Source: Gnetum montanum
Lineage: Eukaryota > Streptophyta > Gnetopsida > Gnetales > Gnetaceae
Length of the DNA stretch: 64,000 nt
Reading direction: 5' to 3'
Assembly: GCA_015680685.1 (NCBI GenBank)
Contig: MNCI01028269.1
Location: forward strand, 4,203 to 68,202
Part shown: in pieces, positions 45,615-57,411 of the stretch
Layout: each line of letters opens with the position of its first letter
Numbering within the stretch: position 1 is the stretch's first letter
Notes under the pieces: generated by a model
Seen by the model: the letters and a program-made list of their open reading frames with translations, nothing else
What the model was told of the DNA's origin: nothing
Database searches by the model: none
Program-made: the position numbers and the translations under genes

Positions 45615-46781
45615 ATGATGTAGAAGAGATTAGCATTATCATGACTTCCCCAACTGACTGTCTCAATGATGGCCTTGAGATGGCTCATTGATGATCGATA
45701 ATCCTACGATGGTGGTGATGGTTGGTCTCATTGGCTCATTTTGGGTCTTGCTTATTGTTAACTAGGCCTTGTGCTTGGGAGTTGGCTAGGCCCTATAGTT
45801 TGAGTTGCAATGGGCCCCACCGTCTATTCTTGCTCTGGCTCTGGTGTCTCACTAGCACTTTTCCTTGGGGTTGGTGGCTTTAGTAGTTTGACGAATGAAG
45901 TATTTTGGGCTCTTCTGGGAACATCATTAGTGTACCCTAGAACACCAACATGTTTTCATAGCTTTTTGATGAGACAAGGGAAGGGTAACATGAACTTCCC
46001 TATCTTGTGTTCATCAAACCATCTCAAGATCTCCATGAGATATAGATGAGGAAGGTTAGCATTAGCCTTTCCCATCAATATTGCACTTCCTCTTGCTACA
46101 TACATTGAGATTCTTTTCAATCCTTTCATGGGAAAGATGTGATAAGTGCCAATCTTGAAGTATATCCTTTCTTCTAGCATCAACTCTTCATATGTCTTGT
46201 CCTCTTTATTGTATGCCCTGTTCAACCAAACTCTTTATGCATCAACATCAGAGCGAGTGGACAGGTGAGCAACGTTTGACCCTATATTTGAAAGGTTCAA
46301 CACTTCCAAGATGGCCTTTGCGGAAAAATCTACGAACACACCACAAATGTCAATGTCAATTGTCATTCCTTCTTCCTTATTGTGCCAAAATTAGTATGTT
46401 TCTCCTAAGTACCAGGCCCCACTTTTGAAAAGGATAGGCCACAATGGAGACCCTTTAAGTTGGTCCCTAACAGCCTCAAGGGCGATTTCCATGAAAGGTC
46501 CAAAGTTTAATTCCACTATCACATCTGCCAACGTGGACCTTTCTCAGATAGCTTGGACACACTCTGGGGACAACGTGAGGTGTTGTCCCTATTTAGGCAC
46601 TTCAAAAGCTCCTCCTTCGGCTTGTCCCGACTGTGCAGTAGCAGGAATCTCTTGATGGATGCTAAATGATTGTGCCTCCTGCTTTGCATGTTGTTTGAAA
46701 GACAGCTTATCCTATGCCTCTCCTAGGTTGCTTGGACACACCTTGAGAGTGTCCTTCTTATTGTCCACGTTTAGGGACCAT
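45615..46781 (-). pseudogene. aORF of element F, N-terminal part
   Basis: It starts MVPKRGQ at 46,781, followed at once by a stop that B has at the same codon. It then carries the conserved block (RISMYVARGSAILMGKANAN and LPHLYLMEILRWFDEHK on the minus strand near 46,115-46,010; LPFPCLIKKL near 45,975), and the linker. Stops and frameshifts are frequent before 46,230, while 46,225-45,956 is open. The stop shared with B suggests a common inactive ancestor, or a codon read as Gln in the active source. Confidence 0.65.
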
Positions 46782-47295
46782 CTACAATCACACAAGGCTA
46801 ACCATTAGTAAGGTTGTTTACAAAATTTAGGTTGTATCTTACTTTTGCCTTAATGAATTTTCTTCTTATTTTGTGTGATCCAAAGTTAGAAAATCTTGTG
46901 GAAATGTCCCCTAAACGTTTTAATATTGGACCCCTTAATTTGATTAGGTGGCTTTAAAATTTAATTTCCTAGTGTAAGTGAGGAGATAAGATTGTTTTTG
47001 GCACATGTTTATCATCATCTTTTGTAATCAATTACCCTTTATGGTATCCTTTGGACAATGACGAATTTTGAAAAATTTATAAGCGATTTGGAGTGTACCC
47101 CTCCCCCACAACTATGCTAAACACTCTAGGTTCAAGTAGGTTCTTTCAGAATAAGAATCAGAGTGCTAGCGAGTGAGTTATGGCTATTGGAATAAGAGGT
47201 GTGCAAGTTGCAAGTCGTAGAAGAAAATTTGAAAAATTCCCCCACCTGAATAGTTGAAAATGATGTTGATATGTGTGTGTGGGGAGGGGGGGTTC

Positions 47296-47395
47296 CATAT
47301 ATATAGTTTTGTGTGACACAATATCATGTATGTGATAGTGTGCACCGATATTGCATCAGATACAATATCACATATGTGATATCATGACCTATTTA
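47296..47395 (-). promoter_or_regulatory. U3-like internal module before aORF, element F
   Basis: The plus strand shows CATATATATAG (47,297-47,306), then ATATCATGTATGTGATA, CGATATTGCATC and ATATCACATATGTGATATCATG (to about 47,386). The same kind of palindromic ATATCA(C/T)GTA motifs fill this element's LTR U3. It lies about 515 bases before the aORF start, as in B. The PPT-like CCCCTCCCCCACAACTA is at 47,098-47,114. Confidence 0.55.
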
Positions 47396-48163
47396 AAGTA
47401 GGGTACTTAGAAAAATTGATAAATTTATGAAATTCTAAACTCAAAAATGAAGGACTTGAAGTCGATGTAAAAGGTCCAAGGTAATATTAAATAGTCCTGA
47501 AGGCACAAAAAATATAATGGTGTAGAAGCTGGTAATGGAATGCATGAATTAGATGAGGAGAAAGGACATGTGTTGATACATAAGAACGTTTGAACTAGAA
47601 GGATAATGAGGGAAAGAGCATTGTAATTCTTGGAGGGTATAAAATGATGTGATGGTGATGTGCTGTGAGTGTAGATTACAAGGGTTATGCAAGTGGATCC
47701 TCCCCAAAGTAGGGTCCAACCTATAATGCCCTTACATAACCATACCTTAAAATGTTCATAGGCACTAGAAGGGTTAAATGTAATCCACACCAATTCCACA
47801 AAACACACACATGTAGAGACCACCATGATGAGGTATGAATTCAATGCTACACAAGACACGAGTCACAAATTCATGAACAGTGAGATGAGGTGAATTGTAG
47901 AAGGGATTGCAGAGATTGGGACATGAGGTAATTGACTTAGGACACAATGAATCCTCAGTGTAAGGCATGATTAATGTGTCATTATCCCGTTGTTCAAAAA
48001 TCAGGACCAAGTCCATTCCTTTGATCAATGATATCGCATTGTTTTATCCCAATGATAAACAACAAGAAGAGCATCATGATGGCAAGGCGTACGATCACTT
48101 GGCATTTCGTACAAGAGAGGAGTGATTTTGCTTTGTGGCACTCTTCTTCTCTCTTTCTTTTCA

Positions 48164-48203
<40 letters not shown>

Positions 48204-48830
48204 CTCTCTCTCTCTCTCTCTCTNNNNNNNNNNNNNNNNNNNNCTCTCTCTCTCTCTCTCTCTCTTGAATGCTTAAGCCAGAGAAGTTGCCTACCTTCAG
48301 GCATGGGTGCATGTCTTTCTAGTGGGACCCTGTAGAATAGCATTGGGTTTTCTTGATTGAGTGCCTTTTGATTACCCTTACTGCCATTGTTCATTAGATC
48401 TACAAGGATCTTAGTATAACCAAGCTGCATGATAACTTCTACAAATGTTACCAAAGAGAATCCACAAGTCCCCTTGATGTCACACCTTGGCCATTCCCAC
48501 TTAGTCCATCCTTCTTCTCTTTGGGTATAATAAACACAAGGTTACTTTAAGTTTTAATGATTAGGAATATCATTGTACCCAGGGTAGAACCTCTTATTAA
48601 TGGAATGGGTAGGTGGATGTTTTGGGCTTGTTGTTCAAGTAATTAGTCACCTGAGACTTGATAGTGTAGAAAAATAACTCAACCAATGAGTCACATGAGT
48701 GCTCTATTCATAGATGAGATTACTCATAAAAAATAAAAAGACAGAAAGATAAAGCAACAAATTAAAAGGTGAAAATTAGAAAACAAAAAGTTGAAAAATT
48801 AAAGAAATAGAAAAAAATTTATTAATTATG
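47396..48830 (-). other. Noncoding spacer of element F, related to family 2's 3' region
   Basis: It matches the spacers of A and B (GTGGATCCTCCCCAAAG near 47,693; CAGGCATGGGTGCATGTC near 48,299). Short open frames are not conserved as proteins beyond what nucleotide similarity explains. It contains the microsatellite and assembly gap at 48,164-48,266. Confidence 0.55.
48164..48266. repeat. CA and CT microsatellites with a 20-base assembly gap
   Basis: (CA)n from about 48,168 to 48,200, then (CT)n to 48,223, 20 N at 48,224-48,243, then (CT)n to 48,265. The gap sits entirely within the CT tract, so its real length is unknown. Confidence 0.95.
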
Positions 48831-50799
48831 TGTTGTTAGAATGGAGAATATCCCCCATAACTAAATGATTAAGCATGGCTAGAATTAATAAATGGAAGTT
48901 TAGGATTCTTGCATGCTGGAAATATTGGGACCTGGTCATACTTACCTCATTGGGGTTCACACACTTGATTAGAGTTGACATAGTGGGGCAAGTTATAAGG
49001 GGTTGACCCACTATGGTACTTGTGATTATAAGATGGTATGCAAGGATCAACATGTCTCCCCTTGTGGCAATATTTATTGGGCCCCATGGTTGTTGGACTA
49101 TTGAGTGGTGGCCTTGATAAGGTAACATGAGGCATTGGATTCGAAGAGGAAGATGCACCAAAATGTTGAACTTGTGCTGAGTTGGAGGATGCAGTGGTTT
49201 TGGAACTGAGGTATCCCTTTCAATGGTCATGTCTAAAGAAGGGAAACCTTTGGTGTGGTGGGTTTCTACTGCTGTTGTCAGTAGTAGCACAAGTAACATT
49301 TGTGGGTTGATGCTGTGGTGCAAACCCTTCAAGTATAATTGGTGGCAATGTACAAGGAGGTGAAGGATGAGAATATTATTGTTGAGGAAAAGTGTAAGGT
49401 ACATGAGGTGGCGACCTTGCTGGAGAGGATATGGGTTGATAGTATTGAGGAGAATAATAATAATGTGGTGAGATAGAGGATGTTGACCCAGTGGGGAAAA
49501 CAAGATGTTGGACTTGATAAGTATTTGGGTTTGGATGGTATGAAGGGTGTAACCAATTAGGGGGTGGCCTCCCCCACAACTAGGATTGTTGCCATTGTGA
49601 TCAAACATAGTATTTCTGTATGAACTTTGAATGTAACACTCTTCCCCAATGCTCTTGTAAATGTGACAAGATTGGGCAATGGCCCTTGGGGTGATCGTAC
49701 AAGCAAATGTTACATTGATATGTATGATTGATAGTTAAGTTCTTATTCTCTTCTACCCTTCTTTCTGATTGTCTAAAGGTGTTTTGTCCTATTTCTTGGC
49801 TCATCATAACTCTATCTCCAATAACATTGGCATATTCTCCACATTTTTTATGTATCCATTCCATCATCTTATTGATCTTTGCCTTAACTTCATCTAGTGA
49901 TTGTTGCATTGTCAAAGGTAGAAATTGTTGCACTTCTTCAAGGTGAGTTGTTTTTTCCTCTTTATGGTTCAAAGGTAGTATTGTGGAGATTTTTCAACAT
50001 TCTCCCATTTAGCCATTTCTCCTTCTTCTTTTGCTACCCACTTAATAAGCTCTTGGAGTTGGTGGGTTCGTATCTTGAATAGTTGACCTTGGGCATATAT
50101 CCCTAGGGTCTCCCTTATTTCATTACGAAGCCCATCAATAATGTGGTACATTAGCCTTTTCTTGGAGAACTCATAACATGGGCAGTTGTTTAACAATGCA
50201 TAATATCTTTCTAAGCCCATGTCCAAGGGTTCATGTTGTGCTTGTTTCCACTCTTGGATTTGTTTCCTCAAGGTTGACACTCTTGCATAAGTTTGATATC
50301 TTTTGTTGAAGAGTTCTACCATTATTGGCCAATGTCAAATTGATTTTGGTTTTAAGGACCTATACCATACTTTTGTGTGGCCAACAAGTGTCATAGGAAA
50401 GAGCTTAAGTTTTTTCCATCCATTATCAATGTTGTTCCATGCACAGGCATTGTAGAAGGCCCATAAATGTTGTTACGGATCTACTTCATAGCCTCCTAAG
50501 AACTTGGAAAAGTTGTTTAAGTCAAGCCTAGGTAGACGGCTTTCCTTGCGATGCTTGTAGGATATTTGAACAGCCTCTTGTATATGTATTAAGCTCTTAG
50601 TGGCCAATAGGGGTTCATCGTCACTGGGTAGGTTATGCATTCGTGAGTTGGGACGATGTTTTCTTCATTTATGTTTATAGAAAACCCCTACATTAGATTG
50701 CGTACTCCAAACTTCGTCTTCTTCATCATATAATTCGTTGGTTCTCCAATGAATTACCCTTCTAGTTGTTGCGTTATCATAGTCTTGTGAGAGAAACAT
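48831..50799 (-). pseudogene. gag of element F
   Basis: The start at 50,799 (MFLSQDYDN) matches B. WRTNELYDEEDEVW follows. The retrotransposon-gag domain is at about 50,390-49,990 (WKQAQHEPLDMGLERYYALL, YHIIDGLRNEIRETLGIYA). The knuckle CNICLYDHPKGHC (C-x2-C-x3-H-x4-C) is near 49,710, followed by CPILSHLQEHWG. A Pro/Tyr/Ser/His-rich tail ends LVMGDILHS near 48,840. Two frames stay open for more than 115 codons (50,322-49,969 and 49,972-49,601); elsewhere stops and frameshifts occur. Confidence 0.8.
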
Positions 50800-50831
50800 G
50801 GTTGTAACTTTGTGTGTGACTTGTTTGCAGT

Positions 50832-50876
<45 letters not shown>

Positions 50877-50897
50877 ATGTATATGTATATATATATT
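50832..50897. repeat. TA and TATG microsatellite
   Basis: (TA)n from about 50,833, then GTAT repeats and a return to TATA. It lies in the leader of element F between the 5' LTR and gag. Confidence 0.95.
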
Positions 50898-50967
50898 TCA
50901 AAGATATATCATTAATACTTTTTTATAATGATCTTCTATGATGTAACTAATCTAGATAACTAGCACC

Positions 50968-50987
50968 GCCCCCACCAACGATGCTAA
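50968..50987 (-). promoter_or_regulatory. Primer-binding site, element F (degenerate)
   Basis: The coding strand reads TTAGCATCGTTGGTGGGG next to the LTR, a mutated version of the tRNA-Asp-type site seen in B and C. Confidence 0.65.
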
Positions 50988-51849
50988 TGATGAGTGACAA
51001 GGTACCGCTACACTCAACCATATGAATACGAGTGTTTCACACACGATCCAATCGAACTCTGCAGATGGGCTAGTTGTGGTATTTAGATAGTTACTTGTTG
51101 ATCGCATTTCACTCTCTTTCCACCTGGACTAGTATATGCTTTGTCACATATGGTTTAGTCTAGAGTGAGGTGTATGATATGGTTTCTAACCTAGTGCTAC
51201 TCCTAGAAGCAATGGAAAATAACTTTAATTAAGCTAGGAGGAAAAATGGAGAGAGAGTTAACCTAATAGGACATAGGGGGGAGAGAGAGTCTAAGCTATT
51301 CTAAGTGTGATGAGCATACATTCCTTAATAATTCATACCTTGGACCTTGTGCATGACTACTACTTGGATTACCAAGCGCATGGCCTAGGTATGCTACTAG
51401 GATACTAAGTAGTCACACTTGAATGCTCGTGATCAGTCATACTCATTTTGCATTTAAGGATTTTAGGGTGAAGAGATATTAACTATGAAAGAAATAATTA
51501 AATAATTAAACTAAGTGGATGCTACAATGATGAAGTAATCTCGATCTTTATTTCTGGTCATGTGCGTATCCAAGTACATCACACTCGATTAAAGGTTCCA
51601 TACAATTACAATCATCACACTGCAGGCATGCACTAGGAGAAAGGGTTGAGAGAAAAAAATGACAAAAAGACTCTAACACTAAACTGACTTCCTCAACTCC
51701 TTGCACCTACATGTGTATTTATAGGCTTGTATCGGAGTCACGATATCGTGCATCCAATATTGCGAGCTAGGCTATGATATTGCATACCCAATATCATGTA
51801 CGTGATATCGTGAGTGTGATATTGGGGCCTAATAAATCACATTTCATCA
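50988..51849 (-). repeat. LTR of element F, right (5') copy
   Basis: 862 bp, TGATGAGTGAC to TTTCATCA. GATATC-like motifs at about 51,740-51,825; TATA box CTATAAATACAC on the coding strand at about 51,724-51,713. Target duplication CACAT follows. Confidence 0.88.
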
Positions 51850-51854
51850 CACAT

Positions 51855-52020
51855 AAAGAAAGATTTTCCTAAATATCAAAAATGGTTTAAAAAGAAAGGT
51901 ACTTAACTCTTGTTTATTTATTGTTTTAAATCAACTATGGTTGATGTTGGCCATGACACATGGTGGATTGACTCTAGTTCTATAATCCATGTTACCAATT
52001 CCTTACAAGGGGTGCAAAAC
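51855..52020 (+). pseudogene. Copia 2 continuation: end of zinc knuckle and start of protease
   Basis: The plus-strand frame continues the knuckle cut at 35,828 (KDFPKYQKW), then DTWWIDSSSIIHVTNSLQG, the protease start (normally W-x-DSG-A-x-x-H; the Gly is Ser here). It is cut at 52,020 by element D (candidate left target sequence CTAAG at 52,021-52,025). The rest of this copia element must lie beyond the window. Confidence 0.7.
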
Positions 52021-52025
52021 CTAAG

Positions 52026-52848
52026 TGATGAGTGGCAAGGTACCCATATGTCCAACCATACGAATACGAGTGTTCATGCTTGATCCAGTCAAAATCCAAG
52101 GACTAAGTGCTTATGCGCCTTTACAGGACAAGGATGGGTTATGCAATTTTTATCTTCCCAAGCTTACTTGTAAGGCACAATTGTATGGTTAAGTAAACTT
52201 GAGGTATATGATTTTTATGCTTTTTTATGTTTTTTGTTCTTGGTGCTTAAAATGGAGAAATGAAATAATTGAGTAACTAATTTAATTTAACTAATCAACT
52301 AGGCTCTAACTTGTCCTAACACCAGCATCCATTCCCACTTGCCAGACACATCCTGAACTAGTGTAACATTATTGGGATAACCAAACGCTAGTCATTACTA
52401 GGTTACCAAGTGTTCCATGTATGCTTGAAGTGGTCGTATTGAGTGTGCTTACTTGTTGAAAATTAATAATTCTATAAAAATAATCAATTAACTAATAAAA
52501 TCATTAAATGACTGTAAATAACATTAAATGCAATAAATAGCTATTCTAAGTGTTGCAAGGTTTATCATAAAGTTCGTCTTTATTTTTAGACACAAGGTGT
52601 GCTCAGGTACACAATGCTCGGATAAAGATCTATTCATTTTATGAATCCTACTTTGGAAACTCAGAAATAATTCTAACTCTAGAAAGGGAAAATTGCAAGA
52701 GTTTAGCTAAGGGGCTACGAAAACTAACTCCCCTTTAAACCAAGTGCCCCAATCTCTTATTTATAGGCAACGAGATAGGATTTGACATCATATTTCTGAT
52801 ATCACTTGGTGGGCTCTAATATCGTAGACCTGATATCACGGCTCATCA
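52026..52848 (-). repeat. LTR of element D, left (3') copy, with polypurine tract
   Basis: 823 bp, TGATGAGTGGC to GGCTCATCA, followed by TACTCCCACAACTAA (polypurine tract). TATA box CTATAAATAAGAG on the coding strand near 52,764-52,752. GATATCA motifs at about 52,797-52,840. Confidence 0.88.
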
Positions 52849-54721
52849 TACTCCCACAACTAAATGAAAACTCATCCTTGACTTAGAAAATATTGGAAAG
52901 GTATGGGATTATTGACTGAACGACAATTTGACAATGACATGGAATGATAGACTTAAGTGCCTAGTGAATGGATTGACAAACATATTACAACATTGGTGTT
53001 CATAACCATTATGGTGAACACTATACATAGATGACATCCAGACCTTCATTTGATAGCTTGGAGAGAAAGAAAGAAAAGAAAATGAGGCGCATTGTTGCCG
53101 ATGTCAAAATTGTTCACACCATTGTTCATCCCTAGCCACAAGATTAAGCATGTTCTTTGTGTAAACGCTCTAGCTCCAGTCCATCTTGAGTGCTCCCTCC
53201 TATCCCAGTCCATTGTTCATGTGATTGCCATCTACATACACAACACAGTCACAAATTAGTAAGAATAGATAAGATATAATGCAATTGATACCTTGCCTCA
53301 ATATGAAGCACCTTGGCTAGGTTGTGGGTATGGCAAATACTAGGTTAAAGGTTTGTAATTGATAACTACCCAAGGTGTAAGGATGAGATAAGTAATGAAA
53401 CAGAAAAATTTGCAACAGGCCCCCACAACTAAGAGTGAACCTCTAGTAGCAATAGGGTGGAAAACGAAAGAACAAGAAAGGTGAGAGAAATAATAATGGT
53501 GAAACCAAGAAAAAAAAGCAAGAATGGATGTCATGGATGGGGTGAAATGAGAAATAGTTTATTGCAGGAAATGTTCAAAGGAAAGAACTTAACAATTGCA
53601 CCAAAAACGAATGCTAGTGGGTCCTCCCCAAAGTAGGCTCATCCCTTTATGCCTTAAAAAACCCACAAACCAAAGAGTCCATAGGCTCTAGGAATGACAT
53701 ATCGAAGAAATGGTTAAGAACTTACCCACAAGAACTTACCAAAGAATAACAATGCATCAACCAAGATATAGACTAATCATAAAATCAACAATGAGGTGGA
53801 ATATGGGAAGAAATATGGAAAGAGAAGAGAGAATGGAATGGAATCCCATAATCAAGGTTGTGTAAAGTCCCTTGTGGATTAGGTGGTTAAGGTGACTTAA
53901 TAAAATTAGGTCCAAATTCATATTAAAGCTAACCACATCCAGTGACCTTACATCAACACAATCGACCAACCCATCCTCCTGAAGTAACAAGAATGCATCC
54001 ACAAAGCCACCACCATTTCAATAAGAGAAAGATAGAGAATCAGGAAGCAAAAAAGGGCCTTAGTTAGAGAGAACCTTTAGGCATGGGTAACATGTCTTTT
54101 CAGTGTCATAACCAGTGCTTGTAGCCCATGTTCCTTTATTATGTCTAAGGGGTGTGCTTTGAATTCCCACCAGTTTTTTTTTTTTGAGTTATAACCACAC
54201 CATGCAAAGACTTATTTGATTTAGTCAACTTCCTAATATTGGTCAATGGCAGAATGGCGGAGAACCTATGAAAAACATCCAAGTACCTAAGAAAATAGCT
54301 AGCACAAATGCATTGAATTCCCTTGAAGTCACAACCTTTTCAATCCATTTAAATCTTTCCTTGGTTTGAAGAATATCAAGCCACCAATTCATTAATAGGT
54401 TTATTTAGGAAAAGGGATAGTACAACTCCAAAACAAAGGGAGACCATAGAGTTGAATCGATGAATGGATGACATGGACTCATTACCTATTTTATGAAAAG
54501 AACGATATCTTAGCATCAACATTGAAATTCAAAGGTAAAAACCAAACATTAGCAATCAACACTATTATAGTATAATCCACCATCATGGGCACTTATTATA
54601 TGATGAGTAAGAGTAAATAAAAAAAATGTAATAGAGGAATAAATAGTAAAAATGTTAACGATGGTGTAAAATAAAAATGTGTAAAATAAAAAGGAAAAAA
54701 GAAACTAAGGGCTTAGAATGG
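52849..54721 (-). other. 3' noncoding region of element D
   Basis: No gene. It contains a second PPT-like GCCCCCACAACTAAG at 53,419-53,433, GTGGGTCCTCCCCAAAG near 53,618, CATAGGCTCTAGGAATGAC near 53,680 and TAGGCATGGGTAACATG near 54,078. These recur in C and E and, more diverged, in the spacers of A, B and F. Confidence 0.6.
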
Positions 54722-55919
54722 TTAGCATTGATGGTCATCTCCCCCATGACCAAGTTGGAAGGAGGAGATCCAAAATAATGGGCAAGGTTGTTCATTACCA
54801 GAGGTAGTGTTAGTACTGCCTATTTTAGGCTCATGGAAAGGTTTGGTTTGCTGGATGTTAACCAATAATTTCTTATTCAAGCTTTTAGGTTTATAGATTA
54901 TCATGGCCCCTGTAAGAAAAGTTTCATGGATGATATAAGGTCCTTCCCATAATGTTTGAAATTTAGTTCGTTGTGGCACATGTGTGGGATTCTAATACAG
55001 AATCTTATCTCTTGGTTGGTATTTAACTTTCCTAATCCTTAGGTCATGACATTGCTTGTTAAAAGCCTTGTGTAGTTCATTGGATGATAGGGTGGCTAAT
55101 CAGTTTTCATCTAGCAAGTTAAGGTTCATTAATTGTTCTTTCTATTCTAGACTAAGATCAAGGTTGAGGTCACATGTTGTAGATAGTGTATGGAGCTTAG
55201 CTTGTATAGGAATTATTGGAAGTTTATTGTACACTAACTCATAGGGAGAATAGCCTATAGGGAGTTTCCACATGGAGCAGTAAGCCCAAAGAGCATCATT
55301 CAGTTTGGTGCTCAAATCTCACCTATATTTGCTAATGGTTTGTGTCAATCTTTTTGTGATCTCCCTATTGGTGACTTTAGCTTGACCATTCGCTTGAGGA
55401 TGATATGGTGTAGTTAGTTTATGCTCAACTCCTAAGCATTGCATCAACTTCCAAAAATTCGTACTTGTAAAATGAATATCATTATCAAAAATAAGTGCAC
55501 GAGGTATACCAAACCTATTTATGATTTTTTGTTGAACAAATTGTGTGATGTACAATCAATAATAGTGACTACTTCTACCCACTTTGTAAAATAGTCAACA
55601 ACAACAATAATGTAGGCTTTCCATTGGACATTAGTGTGATGGGCCTCATAAAATCAATACCCCATATGTCGAAGGGTCCTAAAGGTTGAATCCATTATTG
55701 TGGATCCTCCATTCTAGTAGTCATTCCCCCATCATGTTGGCAGTGCTCACAAGATTGGACAAAATGATGAGCATCCCAAAACAATGTAGGCCAAACATAT
55801 CCTGCAAGAAAGATTTTAATGGTTGTTCATCTCCTAGCATAATGACCCCCACAAGGGCCCTCATGAGCATCTTGGAGAATACATAATTGATCTACATAGA
55901 AAACACACCATCATACCAA
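54722..55919 (-). pseudogene. Integrase of element D
   Basis: Integrase inserts the element's DNA. The HHCC zinc domain is near 55,880-55,730 (DAHEGPCGGH, SCEHCQHDGG). In the core, the central Asp motif IFDNDIHF near 55,480 keeps its Asp; the YHPQANGQ segment near 55,405 is followed by AKV where NGQ-(V/A)-E-V is expected, so the catalytic Glu is Lys. Then come ALWAYCS and GYSPYELVY, and the C-terminal WEGPYIIHETF and NIQQTKPFHEP near 54,935-54,830. One 78-codon and one 85-codon stretch are open; elsewhere stops and frameshifts occur. Confidence 0.85.
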
Positions 55920-57411
55920 GCCATCGGGACATACCTTATAAAGGTGCCCATTGATTTCCATGAAATATTTGGCTCGGTGAAGAAACTGTTGTTTCTTTTT
56001 AACATCTAGCCCTTGTGGTGTTTCTTGTGTGAGAGGATAGGTAAGAATGCTACTATACCAATTTGTATCTATGGTTAATTGATTGTTTATTACACCTGCA
56101 AAGAGGAGTTCATTAGGGAAATAGTTAGAAATTGGATATTCATCCTCCTTAGTGTCCCATCGTAATCAAGATAAATGATCAGCAGTAACATTCTCGGTGC
56201 CTTTATGATCGATCATTGTAAGATCTAACTCTTGTAAGATCACAAGCCATTGTATGATGCAAGGGCTCACCATTAGTTTATTCATTAGGAATCATATTAC
56301 ACTATGATTCATATGTACAAATATCTTATAGCCTAATACATAGTTCCTAAATTTTTCTAATGCAAACACCATAGCCATTAACTCTTTTTCTATTGTGGTG
56401 TAGTTGAGTTGTGCACTAGTAATACTTTGACTTGCATAGTGAATGTAATAGGGACGTTTTTGGTCATCTAACTATGTAAGTACCACTTCTAAAGAAAAAT
56501 TGGACATGTCAGTCATTATATGGAATGGTTTGGACCAGTGAAGAGTTTGTAGAATGGGTGTTTCTATGAGCTTCTATTTCAAGGTTTGAAAAGTTAGCTC
56601 ACATTCCCTGGTCCATTCAAAAGGTATATCCTTCTTCATTAATTCTACCAATGGTTTTGCAACCTTTGAAAAGTTCTTAATAAAACGTCTATAATAGCCA
56701 GTATGTCCAAGGAATGATCAGATATCTTTTACGATTTTAGGTTAATGAGTGATTCCTTGGATGAATTTAATCTTTTCAGGATCTAACTCTATCTCTATTT
56801 GTGAAATCTTGTGCCCTAATACAATGCCTTCTTGGACCATTAAATGGCTTTTCTTTCTAATTGAGCCTTAAATTAATTTCAATACATCATTTCAGTACTT
56901 GCTCTAATCAGTCCAATGCTTGTTCAAAGTCTGCTCCGTAGGTTGAGAAATTTTCCATAAAGACCTCCACACCATTCCCTATTTGTTGCTAAAATATACC
57001 TAGAACCAAACGTTGAAATGTTGTTGGGGCATTACACAAACCAAATAACATTTGTCTATATGCAAATTTTCCCCAAGGAATTGTGAATGTAGTTTTGGCT
57101 TGGTCTTCTAGTGCTATTTGAATTTGACTGTACCTACTATACCCATCCAGAAAACTATAATAACAATGCCTTGCAATGGTATCTAAGACTTGGTCAATGA
57201 ATGACAATGGAAAATGGTCTTTAAATGTTGCCATGTTTAATAGCCTAAAGTCTATACACACCCTCCATTTACCTTCCTTTTTAGGCATAATGACTAATGG
57301 ACTAACCCATTCACTATCAACAATAGGGTAGATGAACCTAGCTTTTAGAAGTTGTTCAATTTCTTCTTTAACTACTTGCTTAAGCTTTGGGTTCAGTCGT
57401 CTTTGTGATTG
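55920..57411 (-). pseudogene. Reverse transcriptase and RNase H of element D
   Basis: RT: VSPLVIMPKKEGKWRVCIDF and RLLNMATFKDHFPL, SFLDGYSRYSQIQIAL, TFTIPWGKFAYRQMLFGLC from 57,310 to 57,020; then after a stop VEVFMENF near 56,960, where VEIFMDDF is expected, so both catalytic aspartates of the motif are altered (E and N). RNase H: MTDMSNFSLEVVL near 56,510, LNYTTIEKELMAMVFALEKF near 56,400, MNHSVI near 56,300 (normally TDH) and ENVTADHLS near 56,190. The order and spacing are those of a normal Ty3 pol. Confidence 0.88.

Larger units (their letters stand above)
35889..51849 (-). mobile_element. Element F: family 1 LTR retrotransposon, split by element C
   Basis: It is bounded by LTRs 35,889-36,760 and 50,988-51,849, with the 5-bp target duplication CACAT at 35,824-35,828 and 51,850-51,854, inside the copia 2 gag. 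Without element C it is about 8.9 kb, nearly the length of B. Same order as B: LTR, primer site, gag, spacer, U3-like module, aORF, polypurine tract, LTR. No RT, RNase H or integrase of its own. Confidence 0.85.
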
